Assembly: GCF_904528075.1 (NCBI RefSeq)
Contig: NZ_LR882035.1
Location: forward strand, 1,240,001 to 1,304,000
Source: Agreia sp. COWG
GTDB taxonomy: Bacteria; Actinomycetota; Actinomycetes; Actinomycetales; Microbacteriaceae
Direction of reading: 5' to 3'
Length of the DNA stretch: 64,000 nucleotides
How positions within the stretch are numbered: the first letter of the stretch is position 1; every line of letters begins with the position of its first letter. Below are positions 1 to 7,079 of this stretch, piece by piece. The notes under the pieces were generated by a model. That model was not told the DNA's origin. It made no database searches and saw only the letters and a list, made by a program, of their open reading frames with translations. The translations under genes were made by a program, and so were the position numbers.

Positions 1-711
1 ACGGTAGACCGCCAGTTCCGCATCGGCCAGCGCGAGGTCTACCTGCCCGAGATCGAGGCCGGCAAGATCGATCTGTTCCCCGAGTACACCGGAAGTCTGC
101 TGCAGGCGCTCAAACCCGACACCACGGCGACCACGAGCGACGACGTCTACACCGATCTCAAGACGGCGCTTCCCGACGGCCTGCGCGTTCTCGACAAGTC
201 AGAAGCCAGTGACCAGAACTCCTACACGGTGACCCAGGCGTACGCCACCCAGAACAAGCTCACCGACATCGCGTCGCTCGCGAACGTGACGACCCCGATC
301 GTGGTCGGCGGAAACGCCGAGCTCGAGACCCGGCCCTACGGACCGGCCACCCTGAAGTCGAAGTACGGAATCGACACGACCTTCCAGTCGATCGAGGACT
401 CGGGTGGACCGCTGACCGTGAAGGCGCTCGTCGACAACACGATCCAGCTCGGCAACATCTATACCGCCGACCCGAACATCAAAAGCAACAACCTCGTGGC
501 ACTGACCGACCCCGATGGTCTCTTCGTTGCCGACAACGTGGTTCCCGTCGCGTCGTCGAAGGTCGACGACAAGGCCGCCGGCATCATCAACAAGATCAGC
601 GCTGCGCTCACGGAGGACGACCTCGTCAGCCTCAACTCCCAGAGCGTCAACGACCAGAAGTCGGCCGAGGTCATCGCCAAGGCGTGGCTCGACGACAAGA
701 AGCTCTTCTAA
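1..711 (+). CDS. Osmoprotectant (glycine betaine/choline type) ABC transporter substrate-binding protein, C-terminal part
   Basis: The frame is open from the first base, so the N-terminus and any lipoprotein signal lie outside the window; 236 residues remain before the TAA. The visible part carries DLFPEYTGSLLQAL (visible residues 24-37), a segment typical of OpuBC/OsmF-type binding proteins, then a second lobe with an EDSGGPLTVKALVDN stretch and a final helix ending WLDDKKLF. Family knowledge: such proteins capture quaternary amines outside the membrane and deliver them to an OpuB/OpuC permease, probably encoded upstream of this window. The ligand-binding aromatic residues cannot be assigned from the fragment, so betaine, choline or carnitine are equally possible. 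It converges on the DedA gene and ends just before a shared hairpin. Confidence 0.85.
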   Translation, partial: TVDRQFRIGQREVYLPEIEAGKIDLFPEYTGSLLQALKPDTTATTSDDVYTDLKTALPDGLRVLDKSEASDQNSYTVTQAYATQNKLTDIASLANVTTPIVVGGNAELETRPYGPATLKSKYGIDTTFQSIEDSGGPLTVKALVDNTIQLGNIYTADPNIKSNNLVALTDPDGLFVADNVVPVASSKVDDKAAGIINKISAALTEDDLVSLNSQSVNDQKSAEVIAKAWLDDKKLF

Positions 712-730
712 GCCCAGTCGGTAGACGCAA

Positions 731-791
731 CGGCCCCTCGACGGGTCCGGGTGGTGACCTCGGTCAACGCTCCGGGTTCGTCGAGGGGCCG
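731..791. terminator. Hairpin between convergent genes, probable bidirectional terminator
   Basis: A perfect 13-bp inverted repeat, CGGCCCCTCGACG at 731-743 and CGTCGAGGGGCCG at 779-791, with a 35-nt loop. It follows the binding-protein stop codon. Its right arm lies inside the last codons of the convergent DedA gene (stop at 764-766). There is no clear T tract, so the terminator role is inferred from position. Confidence 0.55.
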
Positions 792-1435
792 TCGCTCGTC
801 TCGCCCATGTGCTTGGCCTCACCGCGGGCGATGAGCTTCTTGACGATGAAGATCACCAGGACGAAGACGGCGATGACGCCCACGAAGATGTAGCCGGCGA
901 AGTGAAGTCTGTCGGCGATCTCGCGGTAGCCGCCGGCGGCGGCCGAACCCGCGCTCACGTAGGCGAACGACCACAGAACGCACGCCGGCAGCGTCCAGCT
1001 GATGAAGCGGCGGTAGCTCATCGTGCTCATTCCGACGGTGACGGGGATGAGCGAATGCAGAACCGGCAGGAAGCGGGAGAGGAACACGGCTATTCCGCCG
1101 CGGCGGTCGAGGTAGCGCTCGGCCCTGGCCCAGTTGCGTTCGCCGACCCGGCGGCCCAGAGCGGAGTGTCTGATTCGCGGCCCGAAGTATCGGCCGAGCG
1201 CGAAGCCGATGCTCTCTCCCGCCAGCGCTCCCACGATGGCGGCCAGGGCGAGCCCGAAGTATTGAGCGGGGCCCTGCACGCCCGTAGCGGTGACGAGCAG
1301 CACGGTGTCGCCCGGAACGATCAGGCCGAGCAGGATGCTGGTTTCGAGCAGCATAGCCACGCCCGCGATCAGCGTGCGCCAGACCGGATCGACGCTCGAC
1401 ACCGTGTCCAGGATCCAGCTCAGCGCATCGTTCAC
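764..1435 (-). CDS. DedA family membrane protein
   Basis: 223 residues with about five hydrophobic segments. The family pattern is present: ETSILLGLIVPGDTVLL near residues 31-47 (the re-entrant region), a GRYFGPRIR motif after the second helix, and FLSRFLPVLHSLIPVTVGM in the C-terminal half. DedA proteins are polytopic membrane proteins implicated in membrane homeostasis and lipid-carrier flipping. One oddity: the usual second Arg of the R-(F/H)-x-P-x-x-R signature is His here (PVLHS), so function may differ from classical members. The GTG start at 1435 lies 6 nt after a TAGGCT box, so the transcript is probably leaderless. The last codons overlap a terminator-like hairpin. Confidence 0.88.
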   Translation of the reverse strand: MNDALSWILDTVSSVDPVWRTLIAGVAMLLETSILLGLIVPGDTVLLVTATGVQGPAQYFGLALAAIVGALAGESIGFALGRYFGPRIRHSALGRRVGERNWARAERYLDRRGGIAVFLSRFLPVLHSLIPVTVGMSTMSYRRFISWTLPACVLWSFAYVSAGSAAAGGYREIADRLHFAGYIFVGVIAVFVLVIFIVKKLIARGEAKHMGETSDGPSTNPER

Positions 1436-1441
1436 GACCCG

Positions 1442-1447
1442 AGCCTA
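1442..1447 (-). promoter_or_regulatory. -10 box of the DedA gene
   Basis: TAGGCT on the minus strand, then CGGGTC (6 nt) and the GTG start codon; implies transcription starting at the start codon. Confidence 0.55.
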
Positions 1448-1517
1448 TGGCGTCTCAGACGAGTCGAACTGGGGATGCGCCGAGCGGCGGCTGCACGCGC
1501 CGCGAACGCGCGCTGAA

Positions 1518-2462
1518 TCACAGCAGACGGAGAAGAACCGCGGCCGGGGCGGCGACGAGCGCTACCGACAGCGCCAGCACGACGAGGCGCGCTCCGCGCC
1601 CCAGCGCGGCGGGAGGATTCAGAAGGCGTGAGACCCGGGCGCCGAGCGTCTCGGGATCGGCCTGGGGAATGAGGTCGTCCGTCGCCGGCGCAGTGATGGC
1701 CGGATCGCCGTCGCGCCAGGGGGAGCCCACGATGGCGATCGCCGTGGCCAGTGAGGAGTCGTCGACCTCGCGCCGCGCGTCGTCGTCGGCGAGCATCTCC
1801 ACGAGCAGGGCGACCGCCTTCTCCGCCCGATTGGCGATGGGAAACCAGGGGAGGGCGCTGTTCCAGGCCTTGAAGGCGAGGAGCACCAGATGGTGGTACT
1901 GGCGCAGGTGCGCCCGCTCGTGGGCCAGGACGGCGCGCAACTGCGCGGCATCCAGAACCCGCACGAGCCCCTCGGTGAGCACGGTGATCGATCGGACCCC
2001 GGGCAGGCAGTACGCCACGGGGGCGGGAAAGTCGAGCACCCGCGTTCCGGGGCTGCCCTTCACCGGGGAGCTGAGCAGGGCCACCAGGGCGCGGTGCCTG
2101 TGTCTCTCCCTCTCGGTGGTCACCGCGGTGGAGACGAGGCTGAGGATCAGGTGCGCCCCGAGCACCAATGCGCCACCCAGTGAGACGAGTTGCAGGGCCC
2201 CGGTGGCCGAGGGGAGGGGCCCGTTGAGTACCCGTCCGGAAAGCAGGGACGACGCCACGCCGACGTTGTCATCGAAGGGAGTGAGCCCGAAGGCGAGGAG
2301 GGCACCGATCATCGACAGGCCGCCCGAGAGGGCGATCGCCTGCCACAGGGCGAGGGCCGTGCCCGGCGCGCGCGCCGGCCATGCGGCGCGCGCGAGCACG
2401 ATCGGCACGGGCCAGGCGAGGGCGAAGGCCAGGACCGCGAGCCCCAACCAGGCTCCGGACAC
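1518..2462 (-). CDS. M56 family membrane metallopeptidase (BlaR1/MecR1-like, no sensor domain)
   Basis: 314 residues from a GTG at 2462, one base after the TAA of the BlaI-type gene; a frame extension upstream to 2585 runs through blaI and is rejected. There are hydrophobic segments near residues 4-25, 38-60, 87-112 and at the C-terminus, and a zinc-protease HERAH motif at 181-185 followed by a conserved acidic stretch (EMLADDDARREV). The protein ends after the last membrane helix. It therefore lacks the extracellular penicillin-binding domain of true BlaR1 and cannot sense beta-lactams that way. Family knowledge: M56 peptidases of this type trigger cleavage of the cognate BlaI repressor. Neighbour logic suggests it relieves repression of cydABDC, blaI and itself; the signal is unknown. 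Confidence 0.88.
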   Translation of the reverse strand: MSGAWLGLAVLAFALAWPVPIVLARAAWPARAPGTALALWQAIALSGGLSMIGALLAFGLTPFDDNVGVASSLLSGRVLNGPLPSATGALQLVSLGGALVLGAHLILSLVSTAVTTERERHRHRALVALLSSPVKGSPGTRVLDFPAPVAYCLPGVRSITVLTEGLVRVLDAAQLRAVLAHERAHLRQYHHLVLLAFKAWNSALPWFPIANRAEKAVALLVEMLADDDARREVDDSSLATAIAIVGSPWRDGDPAITAPATDDLIPQADPETLGARVSRLLNPPAALGRGARLVVLALSVALVAAPAAVLLRLL

Positions 2463-2463
2463 C

Positions 2464-2844
2464 TTAGTTACCGGCGCCGCGGGAGGCGAGCAGTCGGCGC
2501 AGCGTCTCTGCCTCTGTCGGAGACACTCCACCGACGAACCGCGCGAGGGCGTCGTCTCGATCGGGCGCGAGCTGAAGCACCTCATGCATCAGCTCGGCCG
2601 TGTGCTCGGACCGCGAGTTGACGGCGTGGTAGCGATGAGGCCTCGTCGACCTCGTGCGCGAGACGAACCCCTTGCTCTCGAGCCGGGACAGCACGGTGAG
2701 CAACGTGGTGGTGGCCAGCTCGCGCCGCTTCGCCGGGGCCTCGGCTGCGACCAGGCGCTCACCGAGTTCGGGGGCCGACAAGCCGTCGGGGGACTCCCAG
2801 AGCGCGTTCATAACGGAGCGCTCGAGGACGCCGAGGGTGATCAT
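2464..2844 (-). CDS. blaI: BlaI/MecI/CopY family transcriptional repressor
   Basis: 126 residues. The N-terminal winged helix (about 1-75) shows the BlaI pattern: LGVLERSVMNALWESPDGLSAPELGERL, then TTLLTVLSRLESKGFVSR, where the recognition helix should lie. The C-terminal helices (about 80-120) would dimerise. BlaI proteins bind dyads with TAC/GTA halves and are removed by proteolysis. It forms an operon with the downstream M56 peptidase gene (1-nt gap) and is divergent from cydA. Two TTCTAC-N5-GTAGAA dyads lie in the 95-bp gap. ATG at 2844 is preceded by TAGTCT with 6 nt between, so the mRNA is probably leaderless. Operator 1 would cover its -35 region, consistent with autorepression. Confidence 0.88.
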   Translation of the reverse strand: MITLGVLERSVMNALWESPDGLSAPELGERLVAAEAPAKRRELATTTLLTVLSRLESKGFVSRTRSTRPHRYHAVNSRSEHTAELMHEVLQLAPDRDDALARFVGGVSPTEAETLRRLLASRGAGN

Positions 2845-2850
2845 GCGTCA

Positions 2851-2856
2851 AGACTA
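2851..2856 (-). promoter_or_regulatory. -10 box of blaI
   Basis: TAGTCT, then TGACGC (6 nt), then ATG. Operator 1 lies about 18 bp upstream. Confidence 0.5.
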
Positions 2857-2874
2857 CCTTTTTGCCGAGGGATG

Positions 2875-2891
2875 TTCTACGCTCTGTAGAA
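2875..2891. promoter_or_regulatory. Operator dyad 1, candidate BlaI site
   Basis: TTCTACGCTCTGTAGAA: perfect 6-bp half-sites TTCTAC and GTAGAA around 5 bp. It matches operator 2 in both arms and overlaps the region where the blaI -35 should be. Confidence 0.7.
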
Positions 2892-2898
2892 GAAGGAT

Positions 2899-2915
2899 TT
2901 CTACGACGTGTAGAA
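2899..2915. promoter_or_regulatory. Operator dyad 2, candidate BlaI site
   Basis: TTCTACGACGTGTAGAA: identical arms to operator 1, centres 24 bp apart. It lies 25 bp before the cydA start and should block cydA transcription when occupied. A further half-site CTAC follows at 2918-2921. Confidence 0.7.
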
Positions 2916-2939
2916 GTCTACTTCCTAAGGGGAACCCGC

Positions 2940-4376
2940 ATGAATGAGTGGCTCGACCCACTTCTGTTGTCGCGCTGGCAGTTCGGCCTCACGACCGTGT
3001 ACCACTTCCTGTTCGTTCCGATCACGATCGGCATGGCGCTCACCGTCGCGCTGTTCCAGACCGCGTGGGTACGCACCGACAAAGAGAAGTACCTCCAGCT
3101 CACCAAGTTCTTCGGCAAGCTCTTTCTGATCAACTTCGCCATGGGCGTCGTGACCGGAATCGTGCAGGAGTTCCAGTTCGGTATGAACTGGTCGGATTAC
3201 TCGCGATTCGTCGGCGACGTCTTCGGCGCGCCACTCGCGATGGAGGGCCTTCTCGCCTTCTTCTTCGAGGCCACCTTCATCGGCCTCTGGATCTTCGGCT
3301 GGGACAAGCTGCCGAGGGGCGTGCACCTGGCCACCATCTGGGCGACCGCGGTCGGCAGCATCCTGAGTGCGTATTTCATCATCGCCGCCAACGCCTTCAT
3401 GCAGAACCCCGTGGGTTTTCAGATGAACGAGGCCAAGGGCAGGGCGGAGCTCACCGACATCTGGGCGCTTCTCACGAACAAGGTGGCGCTCGCGGCGTTC
3501 CCGCACACGATCTTCGCCTGCTTCATGGTGGCTGCGGGCCTCATCGTGACCGTCGCGGCCTGGCATCTGTCGCGCAACCAGCACCTCGACACGATGCGCC
3601 CCGCGCTCAAGTTCGGGCTGTGGATGATGATGATCGCCGGCGCGCTGACCGTCTTCACCGGGGACTCGCTGGGGCTCGCCATGGTGCAGACCCAACCCAT
3701 GAAGATGGCCGCAGCCGAGGCGATGTACACGACCTCGACGGGTGCGGACGCGTCGTTCAGCATCTTCACGCTCGGAACTCCGGACGGCTCGAGCGAGCTG
3801 TTCTCGATCCGCATCCCCTACCTGCTCTCCTTCCTCTCGACGCACACGTTCGACGGCACGGTCGAGGGCATCAACGACCTGCAGGCGCAGTACGTGCAGC
3901 TCTACGGCCCCGGCGACTACACGCCCACCATCTGGGTCACCTACTGGGCGTTCCGTTGGATGATCGCGCTCGGCGTGCTGCACGTGTTCACCGCGTTCGT
4001 CGGCCTGGTTCTCACCCGCAAAAAGAGCGCCCTCGGCGCCAGGGTCCTGGCCGGCCGCTGGTCGAAGTGGGTCTGGAAGGCCGCGATCTGGGCGTTCCCG
4101 CTCTCGCTGGGAGCCATGATCATGGGCTGGATCTTCACCGAGATGGGCCGACAGCCCTGGCTCGTCTTCGGTCTGCTCAAGACGGCAGACGGTGTCTCGC
4201 CGAACGTCAGTGGCCTCGAAGTGCTGATCTCGCTCATCGCTTTCACGCTTATCTACGGCACGCTCGCCGTCGTCGAGTTCAAGCTCATCAAGAAGGCTGC
4301 CCAGAAGGGGCCCGATGAGCTGCCGCAGCCCGACTCCGAGACCGGCGTCCGCCGCGTAGAAACGACGGTGTACTGA
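2940..4376 (+). CDS. cydA: Cytochrome bd ubiquinol/menaquinol oxidase subunit I
   Basis: 478 residues from the ATG at 2940, preceded by TAAGGGG; the open frame to 2862 runs through the operators and is not coding. CydA carries the haems and oxidises quinol while reducing O2 to water at low oxygen. Visible marks: RWQFGLTTVYHFLFVPITIG near the N-terminus, with His22 as the likely counterpart of the E. coli His19 haem b595 ligand; the GFQMNEAKGRAEL region before the Q-loop; and EMGRQPWLVFGLLKT in the C-terminal half. About nine membrane helices are expected. It is first in cydABDC, with a 2-nt gap to cydB, and is divergent from blaI. Control by the BlaI/M56 pair is inferred. Confidence 0.97.
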   Translation: MNEWLDPLLLSRWQFGLTTVYHFLFVPITIGMALTVALFQTAWVRTDKEKYLQLTKFFGKLFLINFAMGVVTGIVQEFQFGMNWSDYSRFVGDVFGAPLAMEGLLAFFFEATFIGLWIFGWDKLPRGVHLATIWATAVGSILSAYFIIAANAFMQNPVGFQMNEAKGRAELTDIWALLTNKVALAAFPHTIFACFMVAAGLIVTVAAWHLSRNQHLDTMRPALKFGLWMMMIAGALTVFTGDSLGLAMVQTQPMKMAAAEAMYTTSTGADASFSIFTLGTPDGSSELFSIRIPYLLSFLSTHTFDGTVEGINDLQAQYVQLYGPGDYTPTIWVTYWAFRWMIALGVLHVFTAFVGLVLTRKKSALGARVLAGRWSKWVWKAAIWAFPLSLGAMIMGWIFTEMGRQPWLVFGLLKTADGVSPNVSGLEVLISLIAFTLIYGTLAVVEFKLIKKAAQKGPDELPQPDSETGVRRVETTVY

Positions 4377-4378
4377 TC

Positions 4379-5389
4379 ATGGACCTGCCCACCCTCTGGT
4401 TCGGGATCATCGCGTTCCTGTTCATCGGATACTTCGTGCTCGACGGCTTCGACTTCGGCGTCGGCATGAGCCTGCCGTTCCTCGGCAAAGACGATGTCGA
4501 CCGCCGCGTCATCATCAACACCATCGGGCCGATCTGGGACCTGAACGAGACCTGGCTCATCGTGGCCGGAGCCGCCATGTTCGCGGCGTTCCCCGAGTGG
4601 TACGCCACGCTCTTCTCCGGCTTCTACCTGGCGCTGCTGCTCATACTGCTGTCTCTGATTCTGCGTGGTGTCTCGTTCGAGTATCGGCATCAGCGCCCCG
4701 AGGCGGTGTGGAAGCGCCGCTTCGACACCATGATCGTGATCGGATCGGCGGTTCCCGCCTTCCTCTGGGGCGTCGCGTTCGGCAACATCGTTCGCGGGGT
4801 GCCGCTCGACGAGGGCTATAACTACACGGGCTCGTTCTTCGACCTGCTGAACCCCTACGCGCTGCTCGCCGGGCTCACAACCCTGCTGCTGTTCTTCACC
4901 CACGGCACCATCTTCGTGTCGCTGAAGACGGATGGCGCCCTGAGGGAGCGGGCACGCAGGCTGGCAACCCGATCGGGGATCCTCACCATCGTCGTGGCCG
5001 CGTCGTTCTTGCTCTGGACGACTCTCGCCTACGGCAGCTTCCTCTCGGCCGTCCTCTCCGCCGTCGCCGCTGTCACCCTCATCGCCGCCGTGCTGGCCAA
5101 CGCCCGCGGGCTGGAGGGCCGCGCGTTCGCGTCGATGGCGGCCACCATCGTGTTCGCCGTGCTGAGCCTGTTCCTGTCGCTCTTCCCCGACGTGATGCCG
5201 GCGTCGAACGACCCGGGCAACAGCCTGACCATCGCAAACGCCTCATCGACGCCATATACCCTCACGGTCATGTCGTGGGTCTCGCTCGTCGCGCTGCCAC
5301 TGATCCTCGCCTACCAGGGCTGGACCTACTGGGTGTTCCGCAAGCGAGTCACCCGTGCGCACATCGAGGGCGTCGAGGCTGCACACTAG
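4379..5389 (+). CDS. cydB: Cytochrome bd oxidase subunit II
   Basis: 336 residues, the usual CydB length. The N-terminus (MDLPTLWFGIIAFLFIGYF, then LDGFDFGVG) and GPIWDLNETWLIVAGAAMFAAFP match the subunit II signature. Hydrophobic segments run throughout. It partners CydA in the membrane as the quinol oxidase that does not pump protons. The start codon follows the cydA stop by 2 nt, so translation is probably coupled. The next gene, cydD, begins 4 nt after the stop. Confidence 0.97.
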   Translation: MDLPTLWFGIIAFLFIGYFVLDGFDFGVGMSLPFLGKDDVDRRVIINTIGPIWDLNETWLIVAGAAMFAAFPEWYATLFSGFYLALLLILLSLILRGVSFEYRHQRPEAVWKRRFDTMIVIGSAVPAFLWGVAFGNIVRGVPLDEGYNYTGSFFDLLNPYALLAGLTTLLLFFTHGTIFVSLKTDGALRERARRLATRSGILTIVVAASFLLWTTLAYGSFLSAVLSAVAAVTLIAAVLANARGLEGRAFASMAATIVFAVLSLFLSLFPDVMPASNDPGNSLTIANASSTPYTLTVMSWVSLVALPLILAYQGWTYWVFRKRVTRAHIEGVEAAH

Positions 5390-5393
5390 GTAG

Positions 5394-7079
5394 GTGAAAC
5401 CCCTCGACCCACGGCTGCTCGCCTACGCGCGGGCGGCCAGGGCATTTCTTGTGGTCGGCGCCTTCACGGGTCTGGCCCAGACGGTCTGCATCGTCGCCTT
5501 CTCGTGGCTGCTCAGCCAGACGATCGTTCGGGCGATCGCGGGGCAGACGCTCGCGCAGCTCGCCCCGATGCTGGTGGCGCTCGGCTCAGTCGTGGTCGTC
5601 CGTGCACTGCTGCTGTGGGTCGCGGAGGTGACCAGCACCAGGGGCTCCGCGCGCGTCAAGAGCGAGCTACGCCGCAAGGTGCTCTCCGCCGTCGTGCGAC
5701 TCGGACCCGGTTGGGTGGGCTCCCGCAACGCGACGGGCGTCGCCACGGTCGTGGGCCCGGGCCTCGACGCCCTCGACACCTACTTCTCGCGCTACCTGCC
5801 GCAACTCATCCTCACGGCCATCGCGACGCCCGTGATCGTCGTCGTCATCTTCGCCCAGGACTGGCCGAGCGCCCTGGCCGTGGTTCTGACCCTGCCGATC
5901 ATCCCGGTGTTCATGATCCTCATCGGCTGGGCGACGCAGACGGTGCAGAAGAAGCAGTGGCAGCTCTTGAACAGGCTCTCGTCGAGCTTCGTCGACGTGG
6001 TGGGCGGCCTCTCGACGCTGACGCTGTTCGGGCGCGCCGGCCGCCAGGCCGGGCGCATCCGGAGCGTGACCGAGGAATACAGGGCGAGCACCATGAAGGT
6101 GCTGCGGGTGTCGTTTCTCAGCGGCTTCGTACTCGAACTCGTTGCGAGCCTGGCTGTTGCCGTGGTGGCCGTCTCCGTGGGCATCCGGCTGATCGACGGC
6201 TCGCTGCCGTTGTCGGTCGCATTGTTCGTGCTGTTGCTCACGCCCGAGGCATTCCTGCCCATCCGCCAGGTGGGAACCCAGTTCCACGCCGCGGCCGATG
6301 GCGTCGCGGCGGCCGACGACGTGTTCGAGATCCTCGACGCCGAGGCGAGCCTCCCGCCGCAGCCGACTGTGGCGCCGACTGCCACGGCCACTGCCGCGGC
6401 GGCCGGTGAGCCGACATCGGATGCGCGGACACCCCACGATGGGTTGGTTCTTCGGGGCGTCGGCGTGGCATACGACGGTCGGCCCGTGCTCTCCTCGCTC
6501 GACGCGCGCTTCGCCGCCGGCACGATGACGGCGGTGACGGGGGAGTCGGGAGCCGGCAAATCGTCTCTCTTCGCCGCCCTCATGGGCTTCGTGCCGCACA
6601 CCGGGCAGGTGTTGCTCGGCGAGCTGCCGGTCGCCTCGCTCGCCTCGCGTGACTGGATCTCGTGGAGCGGGCAGAGGCCGGGCCTCCTGTCGGGAACCGT
6701 GCTCGAGAACGTGAGCCTCGGCAGCGACCGGCCTGATCGCTCCGTGGTCCTTCGGTCACTCGAGATCGCGGCGGCCGGTGATATCGATCCCGATCTCGAG
6801 CTCGGGGTCGCGGGAGCCGGCCTGTCGGGGGGACAGGCGCAGCGCGTGGCCATCGCCCGCGCCGTGTACCGCACCATCGAGCGCGCGTCGGCGGTGCTGC
6901 TCCTCGATGAACCGAGCTCAGCCCTCGACGCCGACACGGAATCGCGGCTGATCGCGGGGCTGACGGACCTGGTCTCGACAACCGGGATCGTGCTGATCGT
7001 CGTCACGCATCGAGACGCGCTCCGAGGAGCCGCCGATGCGACCCTCGTGATCGAGCCCGCCGTGGCGGTGGTCTCGTGA
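5394..7079 (+). CDS. cydD: Thiol reductant ABC exporter subunit CydD
   Basis: 561 residues: a six-helix ABC exporter membrane domain (about 1-310), an Ala/Pro/Thr-rich linker (about 325-345), then the ATPase domain with Walker A GESGAGKSS near 382-390, signature LSGGQAQRVAIARA near 477 and Walker B VLLLDEPSS. CydDC exports cysteine/glutathione-type thiols or handles haem, and is required to assemble cytochrome bd, which fits its place in the operon. The GTG start is 4 nt after cydB; the stop overlaps the cydC GTG (GTGA). Confidence 0.94.
   Translation: MKPLDPRLLAYARAARAFLVVGAFTGLAQTVCIVAFSWLLSQTIVRAIAGQTLAQLAPMLVALGSVVVVRALLLWVAEVTSTRGSARVKSELRRKVLSAVVRLGPGWVGSRNATGVATVVGPGLDALDTYFSRYLPQLILTAIATPVIVVVIFAQDWPSALAVVLTLPIIPVFMILIGWATQTVQKKQWQLLNRLSSSFVDVVGGLSTLTLFGRAGRQAGRIRSVTEEYRASTMKVLRVSFLSGFVLELVASLAVAVVAVSVGIRLIDGSLPLSVALFVLLLTPEAFLPIRQVGTQFHAAADGVAAADDVFEILDAEASLPPQPTVAPTATATAAAAGEPTSDARTPHDGLVLRGVGVAYDGRPVLSSLDARFAAGTMTAVTGESGAGKSSLFAALMGFVPHTGQVLLGELPVASLASRDWISWSGQRPGLLSGTVLENVSLGSDRPDRSVVLRSLEIAAAGDIDPDLELGVAGAGLSGGQAQRVAIARAVYRTIERASAVLLLDEPSSALDADTESRLIAGLTDLVSTTGIVLIVVTHRDALRGAADATLVIEPAVAVVS

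Noticed and set aside
2862..2939. N-terminal extension of cydA
   Set aside because: It would translate the operator dyads; the ribosome site and CydA family start fit ATG 2940.
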